Below, piece after piece: positions 1 to 9,210 of a DNA stretch of 64,000 nucleotides. The stretch comes from JAILZP01 sp037444185. Its GTDB lineage: Bacteria > Bacillota > Desulfotomaculia > Desulfotomaculales > Desulfocucumaceae. The translations under genes were made by a program, and so were the position numbers. The notes beneath the pieces were generated by a model that did no database searches, was not told the DNA's origin, and saw nothing but the letters and a program-made list of their open reading frames with translations. The stretch is from contig JBBIMW010000008.1 in NCBI GenBank assembly GCA_037444185.1, positions 1 through 64,000 on the forward strand, given 5' to 3'. The first letter of the stretch is position 1; the number at the start of each line of letters is the position of its first letter.

Positions 1-33
1 ACCGGAAATCCAGTATTTAAGCTGGTTTCCGGT
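1..33 (-). terminator. Inverted repeat downstream of guaA
   Basis: An 8-bp stem (1-8 with 26-33) with an additional inner CCA/TGG pairing lies 10 nt beyond the guaA stop codon. The T-tract that would complete a leftward terminator would lie outside the window, so the call rests on the hairpin and its position alone. Confidence 0.4.
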
Positions 34-43
34 CTTTATGTTG

Positions 44-1564
44 TCACTCCCACTCAATGGTTGACGGCGGCTTGGAGGTTATATCGTAGACCACCCGGTT
101 CACCCCCCGGACCTCATTAACCAGCCGGCTGGATATTCTCTCCAGCACCCCAAAGGGCAGCCTCACCCAGTCGGCGGTCATGCCGTCGTGGCTGTGCACC
201 GCCCGGATGGCGACGGTTTGCCAGTACGTGCGGCCATCCCCCATGACACCTACGCTGCGAAGCCCAGGCAGCACCGCAAAGTACTGCCAAATCTCCCTGC
301 CCAGCCCGGCCTTTTCGATTTCTTCCGTAACCACATGATCAGCCTCCCTGAGCAGGGCCAGCTTTTCTCCGGTAACCTCTCCGACAATGCGCACGGCCAG
401 TCCGGGACCTGGAAAGGGCTGCCTCCAAATTATTTTATCCGGCATTCCCAGCTCTTTGCCCAGCACCCTGACCTCGTCCTTGAAAAGCCACCGCAGGGGC
501 TCCACCAGCTTGAACTTCATTTTTTCGGGCAGGCCCCCCACATTGTGGTGGGACTTGATCACCGCCGCCGTGGCCGTTCCGCTTTCCACCACATCGGGGT
601 AAAGAGTGCCCTGCGCCAGGAATTCAATTTCACCCAGCCCGGCCGCCTCCTCTTCGAACACCCGGATAAATTCCTCCCCGATGATCTTTCTTTTCATTTC
701 CGGGTCTGTGACGCCGGCCAGTTTCTCCAGGAAGCGGTCCGACGCGTCCACATAGACCAGGTTGATGTTGAAGACCTCCCGGAAGGTGTTGACCACACTT
801 TCGGCCTCCCCCTTCCTGAGCAGCCCGTGATTGACAAAAACACAGGTAAGCCTGTCCCCCGCGGCGCGGCTGACCAGCACCGCCGCCACCGAAGAGTCCA
901 CTCCCCCGCTCAGGGCGCACAATACCCTGCCCTCTCCCAGGGCAGCCTTTATCTCCGCCACAGAGCTTTCAATAAAGGATCCCATGTCCCAGGTCCCGGA
1001 ACAGCCGCAAACCTTGTACAGGAATTGTCTGAGAATATCCTGTCCCTTCGGCGTATGCACCACCTCGGGGTGGAACTGGACAGCGTAGAGCTTCCTTTGA
1101 TGATCCGCCATGGCCGCCACCGGCGCCTGATCGGTGCGGGCTGTCACCACGAAGCCGGGGGGCGGTGAATCAACCCTGTCCCCATGGCTCATCCAGCACT
1201 GTTCGTTTTGATCCAGGCAACAAAACAATTCGTCCCGGACGGCAACCTCAAGCACCGCTTTTCCATACTCCCTGCGGCGGGCCCGGATCACCGCCCCTCC
1301 CGTCTGGGACGCCATCAGCTGCATGCCGTAACATATCCCCAGTATCGGTATTCCCAGATGGTATATTCCAGGATCGCAGGAGGGTGCCCCTTCCTGGTAC
1401 ACGCTGGAGGAACCCCCTGAAAACACTATGCCCTTGGGGTTCTTGGACAATATTTCAGACAGAGGAGTGGTATAGGGAAGCATTTCGCAAAACACCTTGA
1501 GTTCCCTGATGCGCCTGGCGATCAGTTGGCTGTACTGCCCGCCGAAATCCAAAACAACAACCAT
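44..1564 (-). CDS. guaA: GMP synthase (glutamine-hydrolysing)
   Basis: Converts XMP, glutamine and ATP to GMP in the cytoplasm. The N-terminal class I glutamine amidotransferase domain begins with VLDFGGQYSQLIARRIRE and carries the nucleophile motif GICYGMQ and the His/Glu motif FHPEV. The ATP-pyrophosphatase domain follows with the PP-loop LSGGVDSSVAAV and ends in the family's C-terminal TSKPPSTIEWE. I chose the ATG at 1564 because AAGGGCGGG lies just upstream and the conserved domain begins at once; in-frame ATGs at 1594 and 1615 are possible and the latter would overlap hpt. It is co-directional with hpt and 37 nt downstream of it, giving a small purine salvage and synthesis pair. Confidence 0.95.
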   Translation of the reverse strand: MVVVLDFGGQYSQLIARRIRELKVFCEMLPYTTPLSEILSKNPKGIVFSGGSSSVYQEGAPSCDPGIYHLGIPILGICYGMQLMASQTGGAVIRARRREYGKAVLEVAVRDELFCCLDQNEQCWMSHGDRVDSPPPGFVVTARTDQAPVAAMADHQRKLYAVQFHPEVVHTPKGQDILRQFLYKVCGCSGTWDMGSFIESSVAEIKAALGEGRVLCALSGGVDSSVAAVLVSRAAGDRLTCVFVNHGLLRKGEAESVVNTFREVFNINLVYVDASDRFLEKLAGVTDPEMKRKIIGEEFIRVFEEEAAGLGEIEFLAQGTLYPDVVESGTATAAVIKSHHNVGGLPEKMKFKLVEPLRWLFKDEVRVLGKELGMPDKIIWRQPFPGPGLAVRIVGEVTGEKLALLREADHVVTEEIEKAGLGREIWQYFAVLPGLRSVGVMGDGRTYWQTVAIRAVHSHDGMTADWVRLPFGVLERISSRLVNEVRGVNRVVYDITSKPPSTIEWE

Positions 1565-1601
1565 TTCCCGCCCTTTTTCAGTCACTTCAGTCATACCCCC
1601 G

Positions 1602-2144
1602 TCAGCCCTTTGCATATATTTCAGGCTTCAGCACCGCGATTTCCCTCAAATTTCTGTAATCCTCACAGTAATCCAGCCCGTATCCCACCACGAACCTGTC
1701 CGGTATGACAAATCCGTTGTAGTCCGGAGCGACACTGGTTCTCCGGCGGGACGGCTTGTCCAGCAAGGTGCATATTCTGAGACTGGCGGGCCTCCTGGTG
1801 GAGAGATTGTCCAGCATGTACTTCAATGTCAGTCCGGTATCCACGATGTCCTCCACCACTATCACGTGCCGGCCCCCGATGCTCTGGTCCAAATCTTTCA
1901 ATATCTGAACCACTCCGGAAGATTCACTGGCCTTGCCGTAACTGGAAACGGCCATAAAATCAATCCTGACGGGCACCGTCACATGCCTGATCAGGTCGGC
2001 CATAAAAACCACGGCCCCTTTGAGAATTCCAACCATCAGAATTTCATTTCCACGGTAATCTTCCGATATTCTCCCGCCCAGTTCCTTCACCCTACGGGCT
2101 ATCTGGTCCTCGCTGACCAGTATCTCCAATATATCCGGATGCAT
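1602..2144 (-). CDS. hpt: Hypoxanthine phosphoribosyltransferase
   Basis: Salvages hypoxanthine or guanine with PRPP to give IMP or GMP. The 180-residue length is normal for the family. The PRPP-binding motif VVEDIVDTGLTL is in the middle of the protein, and the C-terminal region has the usual DRFVVGYGLDY segment. The ATG at 2144 is preceded by a strong GGAGGTGG Shine-Dalgarno. A TATAAT sequence (2201-2206, minus strand) lies upstream without a convincing -35. It reads into guaA, which fits a shared purine role. Confidence 0.95.
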   Translation of the reverse strand: MHPDILEILVSEDQIARRVKELGGRISEDYRGNEILMVGILKGAVVFMADLIRHVTVPVRIDFMAVSSYGKASESSGVVQILKDLDQSIGGRHVIVVEDIVDTGLTLKYMLDNLSTRRPASLRICTLLDKPSRRRTSVAPDYNGFVIPDRFVVGYGLDYCEDYRNLREIAVLKPEIYAKG

Positions 2145-2212
2145 TGCCCGCCCACCTCCATATTGCCGCTGTGACGGTTGCCGTCCTTTTTTACATCTAA
2201 ATTATATATCAT

Positions 2213-2935
2213 TTACGGCAGTTGATGTTTCGGTGAAAAAAAATTTTCCGGAGGATTTATGTTTATCTTCCCGTTGAAATCCCAGAATTTCACCTCCACC
2301 GCCATCCCTTCCGCCCCTCCGGGCAAGCGGGCCTGCACCAGGGCACGCCTGATCAGATTTTCCCCCGGGTCCACCCAAACCTTATATTTAAAGTCAGTAT
2401 ATCTCTGTTCCAAAAAGGGATTGGCTATAACAGGCCGCATTTCCAGAACCACCGTTTTTTTTCCGTTCACTTTTTCCCCGCCAAGCCTTTTTATCTCGCC
2501 GGTATCCTTTATTTTTAACAGCCCCATGGGGTTGAACTCCATAATGAAGAGCTCCGACTGGACCAGGGCGTTACCCTTCAGAGTAAACCACCTGTCCGAC
2601 CACGGGTCCTTCATATATGTGGTGTCGTCTATCTGAATAAACTCCATCCGGGATTTTTGCATCGAACCCCGGATGTGAATCCTGTTGAACTCGGCCCTCG
2701 CCCCCTCCACCAGGGTGACGGTGTCCCTGGCCCCCTGCCTGACTTCGACACTGTACCGGTAGCTCGGACAGGCCATGGTATTGGCGAAGGCTTTATTAAA
2801 CAAATCCTTTTCGGATATTGACAGTCCGCTAAGCAGGGAAGCCCCTCCCCAGACCGCCAGCAATGCCGCCGCCGTTAATACGGCCACCGGGAAAAAGCGC
2901 CTTCTGTTTAAAATATGCCAGTTCGGCCGGATCAA
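2213..2935 (-). CDS. Membrane-anchored LolA-like hypothetical protein
   Basis: A 240-residue protein starting at TTG behind AGGAGG. The N-terminus has basic residues (RRR) followed by one hydrophobic segment at about residues 16-38, so it is probably anchored in the membrane with an extracytoplasmic body. The rest is rich in beta-strand-like stretches (SYRYSVEVRQGA, YMKDPWSDRWFTLKG, YKVWVDPGENLIRRALV) resembling LolA/LppX-type lipoprotein-localisation folds. I do not recognise a specific family. It is upstream of hpt on the same strand but need not belong to the purine unit. Confidence 0.7.
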   Translation of the reverse strand: MIRPNWHILNRRRFFPVAVLTAAALLAVWGGASLLSGLSISEKDLFNKAFANTMACPSYRYSVEVRQGARDTVTLVEGARAEFNRIHIRGSMQKSRMEFIQIDDTTYMKDPWSDRWFTLKGNALVQSELFIMEFNPMGLLKIKDTGEIKRLGGEKVNGKKTVVLEMRPVIANPFLEQRYTDFKYKVWVDPGENLIRRALVQARLPGGAEGMAVEVKFWDFNGKININPPENFFSPKHQLP

Positions 2936-3157
2936 AACAAACTCGCCTCCTGATTGCCTTGCTTACCAAATATATACTTTGGAGCAATTATGAATATGTC
3001 GATGGCATTAATTGCCAATCACCATGTTTATTGCCGGATAGTCCGGGTAAAAGTGGAATAAACAATAAAAAACTGATAGAATAATATTGTTTTATACTTC
3101 GGCGGGGTGAATACTCATTTGGAGATGACGAAAATCAACGGGGGGAAAATAAATACC

Positions 3158-4510
3158 ATGGCCACAATAATGCCTTTCAGAGGTATACGCTACAGCGCGG
3201 AAAAGATAGGGAGCCTGGCCGGCGTGGTGACACCGCCGTATGACGTGATCGGCCCGGAGGCCCAGGAGCGTTATTACCTGAGGCATCACCGCAATATCAT
3301 CAGGCTGGAATACGGTAAGGCGATGGAGGGCGACGGCCCGGGCGGCAACCGGTACACCAGGGCCGCCTCCCATTTTGCCTCCTGGCTGGAGGAAGGGGTG
3401 CTGGCGCCTGAAAAGGAACCGGCGCTTTATCTGTACGAACAGGAATTCACCGCCGGCGGTATGAAAAGGATCCGCACGGGATTCTTCTGCGCGGTGAAGC
3501 TGGAGCCATATGAAAAAGGGATGGTGCTTCCCCATGAGGAGACCCTGCCCAAGCACAAGGCCGACCGGCTGGAACTGACCCGCGCCTGCCGGGCAAATTT
3601 CAGTCCCATATTCGGACTTTATGACGACCCGGAAATGGCTGTCACGGGCGCCCTGCGGGCCTCAGCCGGCAATTGCCCCCCGGATGTGTCCCTGGTTGAT
3701 GAAAACGGAGAAACCCACCGCCTGTGGGTAATCAAAGACAAAAAGACAATCACCGCCATCCGGAGAACCATTGATGACAAGCGCATTTTTATCGCCGACG
3801 GCCACCACCGCTACGAAACGGCCCTCAACTACCGGGCGGAGCGCCGGGCCGCCGGCGGGCCCGCCAATGCGCCATATGACTACGTGATGATGGTGCTGGT
3901 CAATCTGCACGACCCGGGGCTGGTCATACTTCCCACCCACAGGCTAATCAAAAATGCGGACCGGGGCAATGTCGCCGCCCTGACGAAGGGGCTAAGGGAG
4001 AGCTTCACCCTGGAGGAATTCCCTTTGAACAGGCAGCAGTCCAACTTTAAAGATTTTCTCGCCCTCCTGGCGGACCGGGCATCGGTCCCCGCGGGCCCGC
4101 ATCCCCGCCGCCATATGTTCGGAGTTTACACAGGAAACGGAGAGCTGTATTCGGCCTCGCTTAAAGACGAAAATACCCTGGACAGTGTCATGCCCCGGGA
4201 TAAATCGCCCGCCTGGCGGAGCCTGGACGTCTCCGTACTGCACTGCCTGATGATTGAGAGACACCTGGGTATAGGCGGAGACCTGCTGGCGGGGGGGGAA
4301 CATATAACCTACACCAGGGAGGAGGAGGGGGCGCTTCAGGCGGTTGACCGCGGAGAATACCAGCTGGCCTTTTTTTTAAACCCCACCCTGGTGGAGGAAG
4401 TCACCGGGGTGGCCGCCGGCGGCGAAAAAATGCCGCAAAAGAGTACGTACTTTTATCCCAAGGTGATTACCGGACTGGTCATTTATCATCATGAAAACAG
4501 CCTGTATTGA
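3158..4510 (+). CDS. DUF1015 family protein
   Basis: The family signature begins at MPFRGIRYS, followed by VVTPPYDVI, and the most conserved block is IADGHHRYETAL. About 450 residues is the usual length. Function is unknown; the family is soluble and is often found near serine or amino-acid metabolism genes in Clostridia. I chose the ATG at 3158 (GGGGGG about 12 nt upstream) because homology starts there; a GTG at 3107 and an ATG at 3125 are in frame but poorly spaced. It is convergent with fliY and probably independent of the flagellar operon. Confidence 0.85.
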   Translation: MATIMPFRGIRYSAEKIGSLAGVVTPPYDVIGPEAQERYYLRHHRNIIRLEYGKAMEGDGPGGNRYTRAASHFASWLEEGVLAPEKEPALYLYEQEFTAGGMKRIRTGFFCAVKLEPYEKGMVLPHEETLPKHKADRLELTRACRANFSPIFGLYDDPEMAVTGALRASAGNCPPDVSLVDENGETHRLWVIKDKKTITAIRRTIDDKRIFIADGHHRYETALNYRAERRAAGGPANAPYDYVMMVLVNLHDPGLVILPTHRLIKNADRGNVAALTKGLRESFTLEEFPLNRQQSNFKDFLALLADRASVPAGPHPRRHMFGVYTGNGELYSASLKDENTLDSVMPRDKSPAWRSLDVSVLHCLMIERHLGIGGDLLAGGEHITYTREEEGALQAVDRGEYQLAFFLNPTLVEEVTGVAAGGEKMPQKSTYFYPKVITGLVIYHHENSLY

Positions 4511-4548
4511 CTTATATTGCATTTCTTCCCCCGTCAAGAGGGCTGTTG

Positions 4549-5808
4549 TTATTTCTCCTTAAGTTTCCTGAGCCTGTCCTCGGGGCTGATAATATTGACA
4601 ATTCTCACCCCGAAATTTTCGTTGACCACCACAACCTCCCCCTTGGCCACCAGGGTTCCGTTCACAAGAACTTCCACCGGCTCGTCCACCAGGGAGTTCA
4701 GTTCCACTATGGCCCCCGGCGTGAGGTTCAGGACCTCCTTGATGGGCCTCCGGGTACGGCCCAGCACCACACTGACCTTCAGCGGAACTTCCAGAAGCAG
4801 CTCCAGTTTCTTCTGTTCATCGGGACCAAGGCCTGGAAAAGACAATTCGGGGGTCCCGAAGGACGGCTTAAAAGCCGGCGGGGGGACCGCCGCGGCAGTT
4901 TCCCTGACCGGCTCCGGCCACAGATCGGCCGCCGGACCCCGGTCACCCGGGAAAGTATTGCTTTCCCCGTTGGGCCGGCGTTCCTTGGAAAACCACAGGC
5001 CGCCTTCCTCCTCCACCGCCCCGCCGGCGGCGGCATGCTCTTCAATGCCGGATCCGGCCGGCGGCGGGGCGCCCATTAGATTTTCCCAAAGCAGCGCCGC
5101 CTCATTTTTGGCTGTATCTATGCTCAGCACCTGCATGATTTCGGTATCAACCAGGTTTCCTATTTTCATATCAAAGGAAATAACCACCACATTGTCGTCC
5201 TGAACGCCAAAATCGAAATCATATCCTGCAGATTTTTCCAATAAAGTGGTGACGGGAGGTGAAATATTTATTGTCCGCCCGAACATCGTGGACAGGGAGG
5301 TGGAAGCCGTGCCAATCATCTGGTTCATCGCCTCGGAGGCGGCGCTCAATTCAATTTCGCTTATTTCGCCGGAAGACGCCTCCCCGTCTCCGCCCATCAT
5401 CAGACTGGCCATGATCATGGCGTCTTTGAGCTTGATTACCAACACGTTGATGCCGTCCAGGCCGGATTTGAAGTCCACCTTGATCACTACATAGGGAACA
5501 TTGAAGCTGTCGAAAAGATACTTTTGCGAAACCACCGACACCTTGGGACTGGTAATAACCACCTTCTGCCGGAGAAGTTCCGAAAGGGTTGTGGACGCCG
5601 ACCCCATGGAAATGTTCCCGATCTCGCCCAGGGCGTCCCTTTCGCTATCGTCCAGGACAGAGGCCATGTCGCCTTCAATTACGGCCGGCAGTTCCGGGGC
5701 GGATTCCGGCGATTCTTCCATGCCGTTTATAACTTCCCCGCCCTTTGTGCTTGTTCCCGCCAGCAAAGCGTCTATTTCCGCCTGGCTCAGCATCTTGCCT
5801 TCATTCAT
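4549..5808 (-). CDS. fliY: Flagellar motor switch phosphatase FliY
   Basis: Part of the C-ring; dephosphorylates CheY-P at the switch and supplies a FliN-like domain. The N-terminus has a FliM-like CheY-binding peptide (LSQAEIDALLAG). The CheC/FliY phosphatase half has two active-site motifs, LGEIGNISMGSAS and the later ELSAASEAMNQMIGTAS. A long low-complexity acidic and proline-rich linker (about 215-300) leads to a C-terminal SpoA (FliN) domain with VVLGRTRRPIKEVLNL and GVRIVNIISPEDRL. It is the last gene of the long leftward operon and overlaps fliM by 8 nt. Confidence 0.95.
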   Translation of the reverse strand: MNEGKMLSQAEIDALLAGTSTKGGEVINGMEESPESAPELPAVIEGDMASVLDDSERDALGEIGNISMGSASTTLSELLRQKVVITSPKVSVVSQKYLFDSFNVPYVVIKVDFKSGLDGINVLVIKLKDAMIMASLMMGGDGEASSGEISEIELSAASEAMNQMIGTASTSLSTMFGRTINISPPVTTLLEKSAGYDFDFGVQDDNVVVISFDMKIGNLVDTEIMQVLSIDTAKNEAALLWENLMGAPPPAGSGIEEHAAAGGAVEEEGGLWFSKERRPNGESNTFPGDRGPAADLWPEPVRETAAAVPPPAFKPSFGTPELSFPGLGPDEQKKLELLLEVPLKVSVVLGRTRRPIKEVLNLTPGAIVELNSLVDEPVEVLVNGTLVAKGEVVVVNENFGVRIVNIISPEDRLRKLKEK

Positions 5809-6802
5809 TATCCTTGCCCCCCTCGATCAGGGACACCACCTGGACCGCCAGGCCTTTATCCACCCTGCCGGCCTGAACGCCAAACTTCAACTCGTTTTCC
5901 ACGAATAACTCCAGGTCCTGGTCGATGCGCCGTGAAAGAACAAGCACGTCATTCTTCTGCAAGTGCAGAAAATCCCTGACCGTGATATGTGTTTCTCCCA
6001 GTATAACCTCCGCCGCGACGCTGGAAAAACCCAGCCAGTGCTTAATCCACCTCGTGTCCTCTTCCTTCGGGCCGCCCGTCTGCCTTAAAAACTGCTGCCT
6101 GACGGAAAGGTTGGGAATCACCGGTTCCAGCACTATATACGGAATGCACAGATTCATCAGCCCCCGGGGCTCCTCCTCTATGGAAACGGAGAAAGTCACC
6201 AGGGCCACCACCTCATTGGGCGAATACATCTGCTGCATCCTAGGGTTGGCCTCTATAGACACAATGGAAGGTTCTATCCTGTACAGGTCCTGCCAGGCCG
6301 ACGCCAGATGCTCCAGCACACGACCGTAGAGCCTTTTGACCACTGTCAGTTCTATGTCCGTCAGTTCCCTGGCCTTGTCCGTGGCCGTCCCCGGCCCCCC
6401 GAACATCAGGTCAATCAGTGGAAAAATGACTTGGCTGTTTGTTTCCATAATGGCCGCCCCCTCCAGGGGGCTGCACTCAAATATGGTCAGTACGGTGGGG
6501 CTCGGTATGGAGCGCATGAATTCCTCGTAAATCATCTGCCCCACCGAGGCCACCTCAACATTGATGGAAGCCCTCAGGTACCCTGAAAAAAAACTGGCCA
6601 GAAGACGGGAGAAATTCTGGTGCAACATTTCAAGACTGCGCAAATGTTCCTTGGAAAACTTGTTCGGCCGCCTGAAATCATACGGCTTGCTGGGCGCAGG
6701 CGCAACTGTGTGCTTTATCTCCTCTACATCGAGTCTTCCCGAAGTCAGCGCCTCAAGAAGGGAGTCTATCTCGTTCTGTGACAAAATTTCTTGCAATGGC
6801 AT
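5801..6802 (-). CDS. fliM: Flagellar motor switch protein FliM
   Basis: C-ring protein that binds CheY-P and sets rotation direction. The N-terminal CheY-binding motif LSQNEIDSLLEAL, the KPYDFRRPNKFSKEHLRSL segment and the middle CheC-like domain are present, and a SpoA domain ends the 333-residue protein, the usual length. It lies between cheY and fliY and overlaps fliY, so the two switch proteins are probably translationally coupled. Confidence 0.96.
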   Translation of the reverse strand: MPLQEILSQNEIDSLLEALTSGRLDVEEIKHTVAPAPSKPYDFRRPNKFSKEHLRSLEMLHQNFSRLLASFFSGYLRASINVEVASVGQMIYEEFMRSIPSPTVLTIFECSPLEGAAIMETNSQVIFPLIDLMFGGPGTATDKARELTDIELTVVKRLYGRVLEHLASAWQDLYRIEPSIVSIEANPRMQQMYSPNEVVALVTFSVSIEEEPRGLMNLCIPYIVLEPVIPNLSVRQQFLRQTGGPKEEDTRWIKHWLGFSSVAAEVILGETHITVRDFLHLQKNDVLVLSRRIDQDLELFVENELKFGVQAGRVDKGLAVQVVSLIEGGKDNE

Positions 6803-6841
6803 ACACTCCCCGGGATCTTATTAATAAACCCGCCGGCGCCT

Positions 6842-7213
6842 TTATTTACCCCTTGCCAGCGCCCTTTCCACCGCCTGAAGAAGCCTTTCCTGCTGGAAGG
6901 GCTTGACGATGAAGTCCTTGGCCCCGGCCTGAATGGCGTCCATAACCATGGCCTGCTGGCCCATGGCGCTGCACATGATTATATTGGCCCCGGGATCCGT
7001 CGCCCTGATGGACTTCACCGCCTCTATGCCGTCCATTTCCGGCATGGTTATATCCATGGTCACCAGGTCGGGCTTTCCATCCATATACATGTTGACGGCC
7101 TGTTTGCCATTTTCGGCTTCACCGATTACTTCGTATCCGTTCTTTAGAAGAATGTTCTTGATCATCATGCGCATAAATGCGGCGTCATCCACAATCATGA
7201 TTTTTTTAGCCAA
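6842..7213 (-). CDS. cheY: Chemotaxis response regulator CheY
   Basis: Single receiver domain of 123 residues. It has the acidic pair in MIVDDAAFMR, the phosphoacceptor Asp in PDLVTMDITMPEMDG, the conserved Thr/Ser region (NIIMCSAMGQQ) and Lys in DFIVKPFQ. I place the start at TTG 7213 because GGGAGGAG lies just upstream and the domain begins at once; an ATG at 7237 lacks a Shine-Dalgarno. It lies between cheC and fliM, linking adaptation to the switch. Confidence 0.95.
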   Translation of the reverse strand: MAKKIMIVDDAAFMRMMIKNILLKNGYEVIGEAENGKQAVNMYMDGKPDLVTMDITMPEMDGIEAVKSIRATDPGANIIMCSAMGQQAMVMDAIQAGAKDFIVKPFQQERLLQAVERALARGK

Positions 7214-7242
7214 ACTACTCCCTCCTAATACTTGCATACTGA

Positions 7243-7869
7243 TCAGGACATCGCGAAACCGAGGGCGTCAAAAAGTTTCTGGATGGCGCCCGGCTCCGTA
7301 AACATGAAGAAGTGTCCGCTTATATTGGCCTCCTCCTGATCCTGGAACAATTTAGTCTCAAGCACCAGCACCCGGTCTTCGGTTCTTCCGCTGGCCACCA
7401 TCAGGGAAGTGAGTACGGCGCCCAGCATGTCATAGGCAAACATGGGCACGGCGGATTTTATGCTGAGCGATGTAAGGCTGCTCAATGCGCTGACGAAGGA
7501 TCCGGTGAGCACATTGCCCACTTCCTTGACGGCGGATTCGCCCATCTCGTCCATTTCGACACCGGTGCCCGGTTCCATTCCCATCAGCATGTCGATGAGC
7601 TTAAGCGTGCTTTGGGAATTGAAAACAAACAGCACCAGCCCCGGCACATCTCCGGAGAGCCTTACACTGACGCAGGAAACCAGCTCCTCCGGCCCTCCGG
7701 CCATCTGTACCGTATCCTCAAATGACGTGAAGGTGGCCAGCGGCACGCTCATGTTTATGCGCCTGTTGACCAGCTGGGCCAGCGACGTAATGGCGTTGCC
7801 CATACCGATGTTGCTTATTTCCCGCAAAGCGTCCATATGCATGGCGGACAGCTCCGGGATTTTAGTCAT
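7243..7869 (-). CDS. cheC: CheY-P phosphatase CheC
   Basis: Dephosphorylates CheY-P and binds CheD. Two copies of the family's Glu-x2-Asn catalytic motif are visible, LREISNIGMGNAITS near residue 15 and VKEVGNVLTGSFVSA near residue 115, as in two-site CheC proteins. The ATG at 7869 is favoured because GAGAGG lies 9 nt upstream; two further ATGs directly abut that sequence. The operon therefore carries two CheY-P phosphatases, CheC and FliY. Confidence 0.93.
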   Translation of the reverse strand: MTKIPELSAMHMDALREISNIGMGNAITSLAQLVNRRINMSVPLATFTSFEDTVQMAGGPEELVSCVSVRLSGDVPGLVLFVFNSQSTLKLIDMLMGMEPGTGVEMDEMGESAVKEVGNVLTGSFVSALSSLTSLSIKSAVPMFAYDMLGAVLTSLMVASGRTEDRVLVLETKLFQDQEEANISGHFFMFTEPGAIQKLFDALGFAMS

Positions 7870-7885
7870 TGCCATCATCCTCTCG

Positions 7886-8665
7886 TCATTTACTGTTTTT
7901 CTTTCTGTAAAAACAGGTCTGTATCTTTTCCAGACCCAGCACCTGATGATTGAATATCATCTCGCTCCCCCCGATGAACAACACACCGCCGGGCTGCAGC
8001 GCCCGGGAAAACCCTTTGTTTATTTTGTCCTGGGCTTCCCTGGTGAAGTATATGGTAACATTCCTGCACACTATAAGGTTGTAGCCTTCCGGATAAACTT
8101 CCGTCAGCAGGTCATGCCGCCGGAAGTTTACTTTTCTTTTTATATGATCGTTAATCAGGTAGCCGCCGCCGGAAACTGTGAAATACCTGGACAACCTCTC
8201 CCTGCCGACATTCCTTACGACATCCGGGCTATACCTGCCGGCCCGGGCCGTTTCAAGAATTGTTTTGTCAATATCGGTGGCGTCCAGCCGGTGTCCCCGG
8301 CCAGGACTCAACTCGTCCAGCAGGATAGCCAAGGAATATGGCTCGGCCCCTATGGAGCAGGCGGCGCTCCATATTTTTACAGTCCCTTTCTCCAAAAGGC
8401 CAGGCAAAATATTCTTCTCCAGTTCATGCCATCTATGGGCGTCCCTGAAAAATTCAGAGACATTGATGGTCAAATGATCCAAAAACCCCTCATAGGCCGT
8501 GCGGCTGCCCGTCAGCAGCTGAAACAGATCGGCAAAGCTGTTGACCCTTTGTCTGGTCATCAGCCCCTCGATACGTCTTTTCAGCTGATTTTCCTTGTAA
8601 CCGTTCAGGTCCAGCCTGTAGAACATCAGCATTCTTTGCTTGAATTCTGCAAAGTCCAATCTCAA
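7886..8665 (-). CDS. cheR: Chemoreceptor glutamate methyltransferase CheR
   Basis: Methylates receptor glutamates using S-adenosylmethionine. An N-terminal helical CheR domain precedes the methyltransferase domain, which has IWSAACSIGAEPYSLAIL (SAM motif), LDATDIDKTIL and YNLIVCRNVTIYF. Length of 259 residues is normal. It is separated from cheC by a few bases and overlaps cheD by 4 nt. With cheD and the distant cheB it forms the adaptation system. Confidence 0.95.
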   Translation of the reverse strand: MRLDFAEFKQRMLMFYRLDLNGYKENQLKRRIEGLMTRQRVNSFADLFQLLTGSRTAYEGFLDHLTINVSEFFRDAHRWHELEKNILPGLLEKGTVKIWSAACSIGAEPYSLAILLDELSPGRGHRLDATDIDKTILETARAGRYSPDVVRNVGRERLSRYFTVSGGGYLINDHIKRKVNFRRHDLLTEVYPEGYNLIVCRNVTIYFTREAQDKINKGFSRALQPGGVLFIGGSEMIFNHQVLGLEKIQTCFYRKKNSK

Positions 8666-9165
8666 ATCACCTTCAATTTGTTGCCCAGCGTCCTGATCAC
8701 CACTTCACCGGTAACAGTGTTCAAAATCATGGTCCGGCCGCGGTTTCCCCCCACTTCTTCCGACATTACCGGTACCCCCAGTTTTTTTAATACCTCTCTG
8801 GACTTTTCGGTATTTCTCAACCCTATATTTAGGGTCATCTTGTCATCCAGCCCCGAAAACATCTGGGCACCCCCCACCAGCTTGGCCTGCAGCCTCCTGA
8901 CCACCGCTCCCAAGTAATGCATTTCTTTGACCAGAAGGGGAATACCCAGGTCGGCGAACTTCGCCGGTTTATTGATATTGTTGAACTGGGTGCTGTCGGG
9001 AAGCATAACATGCAGCAACCCGCCCACCCTGGCCACAGGGTCGTACAGGCTCACCCCCACACAGGACCCCAGCCCCAGCGTAATCAACCGGCCAGGATTT
9101 CTGGCGATTTTATAGTCTGCTATACCTACCTGAATTTCAGCATTTTCCTTTGCCGCCGGTTCCAT
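8662..9165 (-). CDS. cheD: Chemoreceptor glutamine deamidase CheD
   Basis: Deamidates receptor glutamines and stimulates CheC. The catalytic Cys is in ITLGLGSCVGVSLYD and the His in GLLHVMLPDS. The 167-residue length fits. The ATG at 9165, behind AGGGGG, is a better start than the longer frame at 9210. The stop overlaps cheR by 4 nt. Confidence 0.95.
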   Translation of the reverse strand: MEPAAKENAEIQVGIADYKIARNPGRLITLGLGSCVGVSLYDPVARVGGLLHVMLPDSTQFNNINKPAKFADLGIPLLVKEMHYLGAVVRRLQAKLVGGAQMFSGLDDKMTLNIGLRNTEKSREVLKKLGVPVMSEEVGGNRGRTMILNTVTGEVVIRTLGNKLKVI

Positions 9166-9210
9166 CTTCTGCCCCCTAGGAGAGAATTGCAAAAATTGAT
9201 AATAAAACAA

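Noticed and set aside
188..1168. A 326-codon plus-strand frame opposite guaA
   Set aside because: Antisense shadow; guaA is unmistakable on the other strand.
2145..2212. A purine riboswitch ahead of hpt-guaA
   Set aside because: The gap is too short and lacks the conserved three-way junction and loop sequences.
7442..8917. A 491-codon plus-strand frame opposite cheC, cheR and cheD
   Set aside because: Antisense shadow of conserved chemotaxis genes with no family features.
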